Position numbers and translations under genes: made by a program
Notes under the pieces: model-generated
Told to the model about the DNA's origin: nothing
The model's database searches: none
Seen by the model: the letters and a program-made list of their open reading frames with translations, nothing else
Origin: Streptomyces sp. MA5143a
Lineage (GTDB): Bacteria > Actinomycetota > Actinomycetes > Streptomycetales > Streptomycetaceae
NCBI RefSeq assembly: GCF_900290235.1
Contig: NZ_OLMK01000115.1
Coordinates: 1-64,000 of the forward strand
Direction of reading: 5' to 3'
DNA length: 64,000 nt
Shown here: one piece after another, positions 8,346 to 18,300 of the stretch
Numbering within the stretch: position 1 is the stretch's first letter
Layout of the letters: the number at the start of each line of letters is the position of its first letter

Positions 8346-9002
8346 ATGGGTGCTGTGAAGAACAAACGGATGCCCCGGGCGGTACGGGAACAGCAGATGC
8401 TGGACGCGGCCGTGCGGACGTTCGGGCAGCGCGGCTACCGGGCCGCCTCCATGGACGAGATCGCCGAACTGGCGGGCGTGTCCAAGCCGTTGGTGTACCT
8501 GTACCTGAACTCCAAGGAAGACCTCTTCACCGCCTGCATCCGCCGCGAGGCCGAGGCGCTCACCACCGCCGTACGCGAGGGCGTCAACCCCCGGCTGCCC
8601 GCCGACCGGCAACTCTGGGAGGGGCTGCGGGCGTTCTTCACGCACACCGCGCGCAACCCGGACGCCTGGGCCGTGCTGCACCTCCAGGCCCGTACGCACG
8701 GCGAACCCTTCGCCGCCGAGGTCGCGGCGATGCGCGAGGAGATGGTGGCGTTCGTGACGGGGCTGATCCTGGTCGCCGCCCGCGAGGCCCGCAGCGACCC
8801 GTCCCTCCCCGAACGCGAGGTCGCCGGCCTCGCCGAGGCGCTCGTCGGCGCCGCCGAGGCCCTCGCGGCCTGGGCCAACGCCACGCCCGGCCTGACGGCC
8901 CGGCAGGCCGCCGCCACCCTCATGAACTTCGCCTGGTCCGGCCTCGGCAACCTGATGGACGGCCACCCCTGGACCCCGCCGGCCGACGTGGCCGCGCCGT
9001 AG
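8346..9002 (+). CDS. TetR/AcrR-family transcriptional regulator
   Basis: 218 residues. The HTH domain covers about 12-60 (MLDAAVRTFGQRGYRAASMDEIA, then AGVSKPLVYLYLNSKEDLF), an almost textbook TetR DNA-binding region. The C-terminal ligand domain is all helical and Ala-rich. The likely target is the downstream DUF418 gene or itself, by position only. The gene ends 185 bp before the DUF418 gene. Confidence 0.9.
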   Translation: MGAVKNKRMPRAVREQQMLDAAVRTFGQRGYRAASMDEIAELAGVSKPLVYLYLNSKEDLFTACIRREAEALTTAVREGVNPRLPADRQLWEGLRAFFTHTARNPDAWAVLHLQARTHGEPFAAEVAAMREEMVAFVTGLILVAAREARSDPSLPEREVAGLAEALVGAAEALAAWANATPGLTARQAAATLMNFAWSGLGNLMDGHPWTPPADVAAP

Positions 9003-9006
9003 GCCC

Positions 9007-9094
9007 ACCGGGTGCGCCGGCGCCTTGCCGGGCCGTCTCCGGGCGCGGGCCGACCGGGTCCGCCGACGCCTTGCCGGACCGGCCGCGGGTCGAC
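9007..9094. repeat. Imperfect tandem duplication in an intergenic gap
   Basis: Two degenerate units of about 46 and 41 bp, both beginning ACCGGGT and sharing CGCCTTGCCGG, lie between the TetR and DUF418 genes. Nothing else is seen in this gap apart from the promoter hexamer below. Confidence 0.6.
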
Positions 9095-9175
9095 CGGCTA
9101 CCGGCGACGGCCGGTAGGGCTGACCCCACCACGGATCCTCGGGTGCACCGGCTCGTCGGTCGCTCCCGGCGTTCC

Positions 9176-9181
9176 TAGCGT
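9176..9181 (+). promoter_or_regulatory. Candidate -10 for leaderless DUF418 gene
   Basis: TAGCGT ends 7 nt before the ATG at 9188, with no ribosome site between. Confidence 0.45.
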
Positions 9182-9187
9182 TTTCGT

Positions 9188-10357
9188 ATGACGGAAACGC
9201 TGCGATCGCCCACACCCACCCGGTTGTTAGACGTCGACGCGCTGCGCGGGTTCGCGCTGTTCGGCATCCTCGTCGTGAACCTCGCCTTCTTCGCCTCCGG
9301 CTACCCGTTCCACCTCGTCGCCGATCCGGCGCACGGCTCCTGGCTGGACGACTCCGCCGAGTTCGTGGTCCGGCTGCTGTTCGAGATGAAGTTCTACCTG
9401 CTGTTCTCGTTCCTGTTCGGCTACAGCTTCACCCTTCAGCTGGCCGCCGCGGAGCGGGCCGGCGCGAACTTCACCACGCGGTTCGTCCGTCGGCTCGGCG
9501 GACTCTTCGTGCTCGGCGGTCTGCACGCCGTGCTGCTGTTCCACGGCGACATCCTGACCACCTACGCGCTGCTCGGTCTCGTTCTGCTCGCCGTGCACCG
9601 GATCCGGCCGAGGACGGCGGTGATCACCGCGGGGGTGATCGTCGTCGTCATGGCGGCCGGTGCGGCGGTGGCCGCGCTGGCCGGCGCCGACCTGGTCACC
9701 GACCAGGGCGCCGCGCTCGCCGACGGTCGCGCCTCGACCGACGCGCTGGCCGGCGGCCTCGGTTCGGTGATCGGCGAACATGTGCGCTCGCTGCCGGTGA
9801 TGGCCGGAAGCCTGGCCGTGCAGGGCCCGCTCGCGCTGTCCGCGTTCCTCGTCGGGCTGGCCGCCGGCCGGCATCAGCTGCTCGCGGACGGGATCGGCAG
9901 GCACGCGGTCGCGCTGCGCCGACTGGAGCGGGTCGGATACCCGGTCGGGCTCGCCGGCGCGCTGGTGTTCGCGATCGGCGGCGGCACGGTCGGACTGGCC
10001 GGTGTCGCGGTCTGCATCCTGACCGCGCCGTTGCTGACCGGCGCCTATGTGGCCACCCTGCTCCGGGTGTTCGCCACCCCGCGCGGCGCCCGGCTGGCGC
10101 GGGTGCTCGCACCGGCCGGCCGGATGGCGCTGTCGAACTATCTCGGCCAGTCCCTGCTGGGCGTGCTGATCTTCACCGGGGTGGGGCTCGGGCTGACCGG
10201 GGACACGCCACCGGCGCTCGTGCCGGTCGTCGCCGCCGGCATCTTCGCTCTCCAGCTGGAGCTGAGCCGACGCTGGCTCGCGCGGTACCGGTACGGCCCG
10301 GTCGAATGGGCCCTGCGGGCCGTCACGAACGCGGAGCGTCCCGCGATGCGCCGCTGA
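9188..10357 (+). CDS. DUF418-domain multi-spanning membrane protein with a TTA codon
   Basis: 389 residues, about 9-10 membrane helices. The signature RLLDVDALRGFALFGILVVN at the N-terminus and the C-terminal block ALSNYLGQSLLGVLIFTGVG define the DUF418 family, thought to relate to membrane acyltransferases or transporters but of unproven function. Codon 14 is TTA (9227-9229), a leucine codon that in Streptomyces is read by the developmentally controlled bldA tRNA, so translation may be limited to late growth. The adjacent TetR gene, same strand, is a candidate regulator. Confidence 0.85.
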   Translation: MTETLRSPTPTRLLDVDALRGFALFGILVVNLAFFASGYPFHLVADPAHGSWLDDSAEFVVRLLFEMKFYLLFSFLFGYSFTLQLAAAERAGANFTTRFVRRLGGLFVLGGLHAVLLFHGDILTTYALLGLVLLAVHRIRPRTAVITAGVIVVVMAAGAAVAALAGADLVTDQGAALADGRASTDALAGGLGSVIGEHVRSLPVMAGSLAVQGPLALSAFLVGLAAGRHQLLADGIGRHAVALRRLERVGYPVGLAGALVFAIGGGTVGLAGVAVCILTAPLLTGAYVATLLRVFATPRGARLARVLAPAGRMALSNYLGQSLLGVLIFTGVGLGLTGDTPPALVPVVAAGIFALQLELSRRWLARYRYGPVEWALRAVTNAERPAMRR

Positions 10358-10478
10358 CCTGCGCCGACATGCCGCCTGCTCCCGGCGCGGATCGTGGGCG
10401 CGGGCGGTCATGAGGAGGAGGGGGAGCCGAGCCCGGCGTTCCGCCGGAGCCGGTGTGCCGCCGGAGCCGGTGTGCCGC

Positions 10479-11399
10479 TCACTGGATCAGCGGGTACACG
10501 CCCCCCGTCACATGCACCCGCTGCCCGCCCTTCCGGTCCGTGCCGCGGAGTTCGAAGTCGCCGCCGGGGCGGCCGTCCGCCGCGTAGGTGACGGTGCTCG
10601 GGAGCGGGACCGGTGCGCGGAACTCGGCACGGACCAGGGCCGCCGGGGGTGTGCCGTGTTCGGCGAGGCAGCGGGCGACGGTCCACATGCCGTGGGCGAT
10701 GGCCCGCGGGAACCCGAAGAGGCGGGCGCCGAGGGGGTGGAGGTGGATGGGGTTGCGGTCGCCCGAGACCGCCCCGTAGCGCCGCCCCACATCCGCGCCG
10801 AGTCGCCACTCGGCGAGCGCGGGGAGTGGCGCGGCCGTCGGCCGCCCCTTCTCGCCGGCGGGGTCCGGGGCGTCGTCCACCCGGTGCCGGGCGAGGTACG
10901 TGCTGCGGGACTCCCAGGCGATCTCGTCGCAGCCGCAGTCGCCGCCGATGTCCCGTACCTCCGTCACGACCGTGGCCTCGGTGCCCCGGCGGTGCGGCGT
11001 CAACCCGTCCACGTACACGGTCAGTTCGTACTCCCCGGTGGCCGGCAGCCGGCGGCGGCGGGTGATCTCGATCGAGGTGTGGACCAGCCCCAGCAGGGGC
11101 AGCGGGAAGTCGCGGCCGGACATGATCCGCATGGCGAGCGGGAAGCCGAGGACGTGCGGATAGGTGAGCGGGACGGCGTCCTCGCCGGTGGGGAAGCCGC
11201 AGACCCGTTCGTACGCGGCGAGACGCGCGAGGTCGATCCGTACGCCGGGCAGGACGAGCCGGTCGAGGCGGCCGACCGTGCCGTCGCCGTGCCGGGCGGC
11301 CGTACGGGGCAGTCTGCGGCTCTTGCACGGGGAGAGGAGGGCGCCCCGCGCGAGGAGGGGTGGGAGGAGAGGCGGGCCGGTGAGGGTGAGCTGAGGCAT
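10479..11399 (-). CDS. MaoC-like hot-dog dehydratase/hydratase
   Basis: 306 residues. The C-terminal half carries the hydratase-2 signature: SGDRNPIHLHPLGARLFGFP followed by AIAHGMW (about 216-242), with the Asp/His pair expected for 2-enoyl-CoA hydration. The N-terminal half looks like a second, degenerate hot-dog domain, as in two-domain MaoC proteins. Its divergent neighbour is a long-chain acyl-CoA synthetase, which suits a role in fatty-acyl metabolism. The ATG at 11399 is the first in-frame start compatible with the domain. The substrate is unknown. Confidence 0.85.
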   Translation of the reverse strand: MPQLTLTGPPLLPPLLARGALLSPCKSRRLPRTAARHGDGTVGRLDRLVLPGVRIDLARLAAYERVCGFPTGEDAVPLTYPHVLGFPLAMRIMSGRDFPLPLLGLVHTSIEITRRRRLPATGEYELTVYVDGLTPHRRGTEATVVTEVRDIGGDCGCDEIAWESRSTYLARHRVDDAPDPAGEKGRPTAAPLPALAEWRLGADVGRRYGAVSGDRNPIHLHPLGARLFGFPRAIAHGMWTVARCLAEHGTPPAALVRAEFRAPVPLPSTVTYAADGRPGGDFELRGTDRKGGQRVHVTGGVYPLIQ

Positions 11400-11666
11400 C
11401 GGACGGTTTCCCCTTCTCCCCGGTGCGGCGAACTTCTGTACTCGCCAGTCAGGTTACCCGAGGTAAGTCCTCCGTGAGCAGGGTGTGCGAGCAGGGGAGA
11501 TGAACGACCCTCAAGTAATGTTCACGCCGCCTTGACCTGCGGCGGAGCACTGCACGACACTGCACATCCCCGCCCCCGGAACATCCCCGGACCACCCCCA
11601 CACTCACACGAACCTCACACACCGGCCCCGTACGATCCGGGCACACCGAACGCCCAGGAGTCGCCC

Positions 11667-13706
11667 GTGTCCCACCTCGATCGCAGCGAACCCCTGCTCG
11701 TGGAACCCGAGTTGAAGCGGCTGGACGGCACGGTACGGGAGGCGTACGTCCCCCCGCTGGTCACGCCCGGCACCTACGGCTCCCTCGCGGACATCCCCTT
11801 CGACAACGCGGACCACGAGCCCGGCGCGGTCGTCCTCAGCCGCAAGGACAGCGGCAGGGGCGACGGCGGCAGTGGCGACGGCGGCAGGGGCGACGGCGGC
11901 AGGGCCGACGGCAAGGACGACCGGGGCGGCGGTGCCGGGGACGGCCGTGACGACGCGAGCGGCGGCGGCCATGGTGGCGGCAACCCCGGTGGGGGCGGCG
12001 GACGTTGGCGGGACGTGACGGCGGCCGAGTTCGCGGCGGAGGTGCTCGCCGTGGCGAAGGGCCTGATCGCCGAGGGCCTGATGCCGGGCGACCGTATCGC
12101 CATCATGGCGCGGACGACGTACGAGTGGACGCTCCTGGACTTCGCGGCCTGGGCGGCGGGCCTCGTCACCGTACCCATCTACCCCACCTCCTCCGTCTTC
12201 CAGACCCGCTGGATCCTCCAGGACTCCGGCGCCGTCGCCCTAGCCGTGGAGACGACCGCCCAGGCCGCCGCCCTCGGCCCCGAACTCGACCGCATCCCCG
12301 ACCTCCGCCACATGTGGGTCTTCGACAAGGGCCACATGGAACGCCTCGCCGAGCGGGGCCGGGACGTGTCCGACCAGGAAGTCGCCGTACGGCGCGGGGT
12401 GCTGGGCCCCGACACCCTCGCGACCCTCATCTACACCTCGGGCACCACCGGCCGCCCCAAGGGCTGCGCCCTCACCCACGGCAACTTCTTCGCCGAGGTC
12501 GACAACGCGATCGACCTCCTCTACCCGATCTTCCGCGCGAAGACCGACGAGGAGGCGTCGACGCTCCTCTTCCTCCCGCTCGCCCATGTCTTCGGCCGCA
12601 TGGTGGCGATCGCGTGCATGCGGGCCCGGATCCGCGTGGGCCACTCGCCGAGCTTCCGCACCGAGGACCTGCTGGCGGACCTGAAGTCGTTCCGGCCGAC
12701 GTTCCTGCTGCTCATCCCGTACGTCCTGGAGAAGGTCTTCAACACGGCCCGCGCGTCCGCCGAACGCATGGGCCGCGCCTCGTCCTTCGACCGTGCCGCC
12801 GCCGTGGCCCGGCGCTACGGCGAGGCCCTGGAGGCCGAGCAGCACGGCACGGGCCCCGGCCCCACCGCCTTCCTCAGGGCGGCCCGGACCTTCTACGACC
12901 CCCTCGTCTACCGCCGCATCCGCAACGCCCTCGGCGGCCGGGTCCGTTACGTCATCTGCGGCGGCTCCCCGCTCGGCCGCCGCCTGGCCGCCTTCTTCGC
13001 CGGCGCCGGCATCGACGTGTTCGAGGGCTACGGCATGACGGAGACCACGGCGGCCGTGACGGTCACCCCGCCGGTCCGCCCCCGGCTCGGCACGGTCGGC
13101 TGGCCGCTGCCCGGCACGCGCGTGCGTATCGCCGCCGACGGCGAGGTGCTCCTGCACGGCGGTCAGATCTTCCGCGGCTACTGGGACCCGCAGGCCGGCG
13201 GGGTCGTCCCGACGGGCCCCGACGGCTGGTTCGCCACCGGCGACATCGGCCGGCTCGACGAGGAGGGCTACCTCACCATCACCGGCCGCAAGAAGGAGAT
13301 CCTGGTCACCGACAGCGGCAAGAACGTGGCCCCGGCCCCGCTGGAGAACTGGCTCCGCTCCCACCCGCTGATCGCCCAGGCCATGGTCGTCGGCGACCGC
13401 CGCCCCTACGTGACCGCCCTGCTGACCCTCGACCCCGAGGGCATCACCCACTGGCGCCAGATGAACGGCAAGCACGCCGTGCCCGCGGAACTCCTCGTGG
13501 ACGACCCGGAACTGCTCAGGGTCCTCCAACGGGCGGTGGACGAGGCGAACCGTCTGGTCTCCCGTCCGGAGTCCATCCGCCGCTTCACCGTCCTCCCCGG
13601 CGGCTTCACCGAGGAGGCGGGCCATCTGACTCCGTCGATGAAGCTGCGGAGGGAGGCGATCGGGGAGGCGTTCTCGGCGGAGATCGAGGGGTTGTACGAG
13701 AGGTAG
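11667..13706 (+). CDS. Long-chain fatty-acid--CoA ligase (AMP-forming), with Gly/Asp-rich insert
   Basis: 679 residues, FadD15-like. It activates fatty acids to acyl-CoA through an acyl-adenylate. The AMP-binding loop YTSGTTGRPKG (about 256-266), the GYGMTET motif, TGD in GWFATGDIG and the C-terminal GRKKEILVTDSGKN block are intact. Between the conserved AVVLSRKD and RWRDVTAAEFA lies an unusual insert of about 55 residues (58-112), nearly all Gly, Asp, Arg and Ser, coded by a 15-bp minisatellite. The insert falls before the catalytic core, so activity need not be lost. GTG at 11667 follows AGGAG. The gene is divergent from the MaoC-like gene. Confidence 0.92.
   Translation: MSHLDRSEPLLVEPELKRLDGTVREAYVPPLVTPGTYGSLADIPFDNADHEPGAVVLSRKDSGRGDGGSGDGGRGDGGRADGKDDRGGGAGDGRDDASGGGHGGGNPGGGGGRWRDVTAAEFAAEVLAVAKGLIAEGLMPGDRIAIMARTTYEWTLLDFAAWAAGLVTVPIYPTSSVFQTRWILQDSGAVALAVETTAQAAALGPELDRIPDLRHMWVFDKGHMERLAERGRDVSDQEVAVRRGVLGPDTLATLIYTSGTTGRPKGCALTHGNFFAEVDNAIDLLYPIFRAKTDEEASTLLFLPLAHVFGRMVAIACMRARIRVGHSPSFRTEDLLADLKSFRPTFLLLIPYVLEKVFNTARASAERMGRASSFDRAAAVARRYGEALEAEQHGTGPGPTAFLRAARTFYDPLVYRRIRNALGGRVRYVICGGSPLGRRLAAFFAGAGIDVFEGYGMTETTAAVTVTPPVRPRLGTVGWPLPGTRVRIAADGEVLLHGGQIFRGYWDPQAGGVVPTGPDGWFATGDIGRLDEEGYLTITGRKKEILVTDSGKNVAPAPLENWLRSHPLIAQAMVVGDRRPYVTALLTLDPEGITHWRQMNGKHAVPAELLVDDPELLRVLQRAVDEANRLVSRPESIRRFTVLPGGFTEEAGHLTPSMKLRREAIGEAFSAEIEGLYER
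11851..11911. repeat. 15-bp minisatellite inside the acyl-CoA ligase gene
   Basis: About four copies of a unit close to GGCGGCAGGGGCGAC, encoding repeated Gly-Arg/Ser-Gly-Asp-Gly. The unit is a multiple of three, so copy-number change would keep the frame. Confidence 0.85.
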
Positions 13707-13763
13707 CGGGGGCCGACCGGCCGACCCCGGACGACCGACCCGCCGGTGACGGTGACGAGCCGC

Positions 13764-14246
13764 CTACGCCCCACCTGCCGGGTCGCCCTCACCCAGCGCC
13801 AGCCACCAGTGACCGTCGTCCTTGACGAGGAGCAGCTCCTGCTGCTGACCCGTCTTCTCGAAGGTCACCCGGATCGGGTTGAGGTAGTCGACGACCCCCT
13901 CCAGCACCGTCACCTCGACGTGTCCGCTCGCCGCCTTCCCGTAGGTGTGCACCGTGTCGGCGGCCGCCGCCTCGGCTCCCCGGTACGAGGGTGCGGCGAG
14001 CCGGGTGAGTCCTTCCGCGTCCCCGGCTCCGAGCCGCTGGACGTAGACCCGGACGAGGGTGTCCACGTCCTCGGCGGTCTCCCGTACGTCGGGGTACCTG
14101 GACCTCTCCGCCCGCACGGTCACATCGACGCCCGGCGAGTCCGCGAGAGCGTACGGCGCACGGAACCAGTTCCACCAGACGCCTCCGGCGGCGAGGGCGG
14201 TGACGAGCACACCGCCGGCACACCACAGAAAGACCCGTCCCCGCAT
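13764..14246 (-). CDS. Putative membrane-anchored or secreted protein
   Basis: 160 residues. An N-terminal hydrophobic helix (about 5-24, FLWCAGGVLVTALAAGGVWW) is followed by a soluble domain with RVYVQRLGAGDAEGLTRLA (about 66-84), resembling the helical start of NTF2-like/SnoaL-type domains, and a final WWLALGEG strand. There is no lipobox in the usual place. The ATG at 14246 has a GAGGGG site upstream. It is convergent with the acyl-CoA ligase and divergent from the NACHT remnant. I do not recognise a specific function. Confidence 0.7.
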   Translation of the reverse strand: MRGRVFLWCAGGVLVTALAAGGVWWNWFRAPYALADSPGVDVTVRAERSRYPDVRETAEDVDTLVRVYVQRLGAGDAEGLTRLAAPSYRGAEAAAADTVHTYGKAASGHVEVTVLEGVVDYLNPIRVTFEKTGQQQELLLVKDDGHWWLALGEGDPAGGA

Positions 14247-14401
14247 CAGTCCCGTCCCCTCGCTGGGCCCGCCGTCGGCCGTCCCGTCGGCTGTCTCCCT
14301 GGTAGATCACTGCCGAACGGCTCCGGTTGCACGGAGGGCGATTCCCGCCGGGATCGTCGCGGAGGAGCACACGGCGAAGCCCGCGGCGCTACCGTCCCCC
14401 C

Positions 14402-15125
14402 ATGGGGCAGGACGCGAATCAGGTCGATGCCGGTGGTGACGGTGCGATCGGCGCCGGGCGGGACGTGCGTGCCGCGACGACGGGCGACCGCAGCCCGGCG
14501 ACGTACATCGAGAACCTGTACGTGCGCACGCTCCCGGAGCCGGACGCCGTACCGCCGCCCGACGAGGAGGCGGAGCAGGCCGCGTTGAGGCAGTACGCGG
14601 TGCGCGTGCGGGAGCGCTACGGCCGGCTGGACCTCGACTTGCTGATCCCGACGGAGGAGGGCGAGCATCCCCCGGTCGCGCTGCATGAGGTGTTCGTGTC
14701 GCCGCTGGTACGGGCCGACCCGCCGCCCGTCGAACTGCCCCGCGACATCCTCAACCGCCTGGTGGAGACGGGTGACTGGCCCGTCGAACTGCCGCCCGGC
14801 GTGGAGCAGGAGTCGCTGGAACGGGCGCGGCAGGCGTACCAGGAGCGGCCCGCGCGGGACGTGCTCCAGCTTCTCGCCGCCCGTGACGCCGACCGGCTCG
14901 TCCTCCTCGGCGACCCCGGCGCGGGCAAGTCGACGCTGGCCCGGCACCTGGCGCTCGCCCTGAGCCCTGTGGATCCTGGCCTTCGGCCACCCCGCCGCCC
15001 CGGCCACGCTCCCCCTCCTCCACTCCCGGGCGACGACGGACGCCGACGAGACGGTACGGGTGGAGGCGACCCGTGCGGTGGCAGCGGCCGAGGCGCTGGC
15101 GCCGCTTGCGGATCAACTGCCCTGA
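14402..15125 (+). pseudogene. Internally deleted NACHT (STAND) ATPase remnant
   Basis: From the ATG at 14402 the frame encodes a coherent N-terminal region and then a Walker A loop GDPGAGKST (residues 170-178) typical of NACHT ATPases. Right after ARHLALALSP (about 14965) the frame becomes Pro/Arg-rich nonsense. From 14973 a different frame reads ILAFGHPAAPATL and then an Ala/Glu-rich HEAT-like helix to a stop at 15123-15125, as at the end of NACHT-HEAT proteins. So the middle of the gene (Walker B, sensor and most repeats) is missing and the ends are joined out of frame. Intact relatives are STAND signalling ATPases, some of them antiphage. The reading as a deletion scar is inference. Confidence 0.7.
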
Positions 15126-15318
15126 TTTGAGACAGACTTACCTGGATTTGTGGTGCAGATCACTCAACGGTCCGTGGCGTTTGGTTCTCTTGGGCTTGAT
15201 GTCCCTTGTGGTGATCTAGATGTTTTGTTTATGTGCGCTTTACTCTCTCTTCACTGTTCGTAGATGACCAACTACGTACTGGCGGGGTCTGGGGAGTCCC
15301 TGCGGGGGAGGGTTCTTC

Positions 15319-18300
15319 ATGCCTGTGAGCAAACGGCTGCGTGCTGCCGGAGCGGTTTTGTCCGTTGCGGTGGCATCTGGCCTTCCGGGGGCGTCACCCG
15401 CAGAGGCCGAGCCTCGCGCCAAGGCTCCGACAACGACGGCGCAGGAAGTTTCCGGGTCGGAGCAACCTGCTGCCACGGAGATCGATGCTCTGGCGAAGGC
15501 CAAGCGCACGGGCAAGCGCGTGGAGGTCGCTTCCCAGCGTGGAGAGAGCAGCGAGGTCTTCGCCACCCCGGACGGCAGACTCGAAGCGCGTGAGTACCTG
15601 CGGCCGGTGTGGGCGCGCGTGGACGGCGTGTGGAAGGCCGTCGACACCGACCTGGCGAAGTCCGGCAATGGCATGGTGGCCCCGAAGGTCGCCACCATCG
15701 GCCTGGAGTTCTCCGGCGGTGGTGACGAAGCGCCCATGGTGCGGATGGTGAAGGCCGGACGGCAACTCGAACTGTCCTGGCCCGGTAAGTTGCCCCCGCC
15801 CCGCTTGGACGGCGACACCGCGACCTACGTCGATGTCCTGCCCGGAGTCGATCTCCGCCTGGGAGCGCAGGAGGACGGTTTCACACAACTCCTGGTGGTG
15901 AAGTCGGCTGAGGCCGCGGACAGCAAAGAGTTGGCCGAAGTGCGGCTGGACATGGACGCCCGGGGACTGGACGTTCACGAGACCAGCGGTGGCGGCCTGG
16001 AGGCCCTCGACAAGGGGGCAGGCACGGCGGTGTTCGAGGCGCCGGAACCAGTGATGTGGGACTCCAGCCCAGGCCCGGGTGCCCCACCGGCGGGCGTCCG
16101 GAAGAACACAGGCGCACGGACCGCGGCAACGCAGGCCCCTTCGGCCGGCGAGACCGGTGACGGGGACAGCGAGCCGGGAGCCGGCGAGTCCGGCAAGCTC
16201 GCACCAGTCGGTGTGGACGTCCCCGCCGCCCAGGACGCTCTGGTGCTGAAGCCCGACACCGATGTACTGAGGGGTGATGACACGGTGTACCCGGTGTTCA
16301 TCGACCCCCAGATGCACACCCCCGACGCCACCGCGTGGACGATGGCGTCGAAGTACTGGGCGTCGTCCCCCCAGTGGAAGTTCAACGGAGAGTCCGACGC
16401 GGGAATGGGCTATTGCGCCTGGTGGTACTGCCAGCCGCATGACACCAAGCGGCTCTTCTACCGCATTCCGGTCTCGAAGTTCGCCGGCAAGAAGATCCTT
16501 TCGGCCGAATTCACGGTGCGCAACACCTGGTCGGCGTCCTGTGAAGCCCGAGGCGTGCAGTTGTGGCGTACGGGCGACATCTCGTCGTCCACTACCTGGA
16601 ATTCACAGAATCGTTCTGGCTTTTGGATAGACCACCTGACCACATCCTCATTCGCGCATGGCTTCGACGGATGCGCGGCCAAGGACGCAGAGTTCAACGT
16701 GAAGTCGGCGGTCCAGCAGGCCGCCGACAAGAAGTGGTCCACCATGACGTTCGGCCTGCAGGCATCCAATGAGGATGACCCGTACGGCTGGAAGCGGTTC
16801 TCGGACGACGCTTTTCTGCGGGTGTACTACAACCGCCCGCCCCCTCAACTCAAGATGTCGCAGCTGACGATGCGGTACGGCGGAACCTGCAAGAAGCCTG
16901 AGAACGCTCCACGAATCCGTTCTCTGGGCACGATCTACGCCAACGATGTGAAGGATCCGGACGGTGACGACGTCGCCGTCCAGTTCCAGGCGAAGTGGGA
17001 CAGCGGCGACGGCAAGGGGCTGATCACCCGCTGGCGCCCTGAACTGAGCAAGTACAAGCCCTCCGGATCCGACTTCCCCATCACGCTGCCCTCCTCCGTG
17101 CCCACGAACAAACAGATCCATTGGTACGCAAGGGTCAAGGACAAGGGCCTGGACGATGTGGACGGCAACTACTCGCCGTGGTCCTACACCGGTGACGCCA
17201 CAGGCTGCTACTTCGTGTACGACACGGCTGCGCCCAAACCGCCGACCATCACGTCCACCGACTACCCGGCCTTCGACACGGCTGATCCGAACGACCCTTG
17301 GTACGACGGCATCGGTAGGTACGGCGCCTTCACGGTGAAGGCCGGTGAGGCCGACGTCACCCGATACTGGTACGGCATCAACGTCGATCCCTTGTCCAGG
17401 AACGAGATCACCACGACCGCGGGTGCCGCCAGGACAATCAACCTATTGCCACCTCGTGTCGGCACCAACACACTGTTCGTCAAGGCCTTCGACTCCGCGG
17501 GCAATGCCTCCGAATCCAGCTATCGCTTTCGAGTGAAGGCCGGGCAACCCGACCGTGCCACCTGGCAGCTGGACGAGGGCGCCAACGCCAGCAAGGCCGA
17601 AGGATCGACGCCCGCCCGAATTCTGGACCTGAACGGAGGGGCGACGCCGGGGGCCGACGGCACGCTCGGCACAGCACTTTCCCTCAACGGCACGACCGGT
17701 TACGCATCGACCGACCTGTCAGTGGTCGAGACGACGACCGGGTTCTCGATCTCGGCCTGGGCCAAGCTGGACACCAAGCCCAGTCACGGGGCGATGGTGG
17801 CCACACAGATCGGCAACGACGCTGCGGGCTTCGAACTGCTCTACTCGTCCGCCTACGACCGCTGGGTCTTCGGCACACTCACCACCGACGCTCCAGGTGC
17901 CACTGCCAAACGCGCCATGGCAGGCACCGCGGGCGGCGCCGAAGCAGGGTCGTGGACACACCTGGTGGGCACCTATGATCCGGCGACCACGAAGATGCGG
18001 TTGTACGTCAACGGCAAGCTCGCCGGCGAGGTCACCCACGAGATCACCTGGAACGCACGGCGTGGCCTGCAGATCGGAGCGGGGCGCAGCAGTGGCTCCT
18101 TGAAGGACTTCTTCCCCGGCGCGATCGACGAGGTGCAACTCTTCGACAAGGCGGTCGCCCAGGACGAGGTCGACAAGCTGTACGCCAAGCAGACCGTCGG
18201 CGATCCCGGCCGCCCCGCGGTCGCGATCTTCCACCTCGACGAACCGGACACGGAAACCGATCAGATCGAAGGGCACGGCGGAGTCGTACCGGCCACGTAT

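Noticed and set aside
14402..15130. The NACHT remnant read as a complete 242-residue protein
   Set aside because: After the Walker A loop the frame turns into Pro/Arg/Gly nonsense, and a better C-terminus is found in a different frame.
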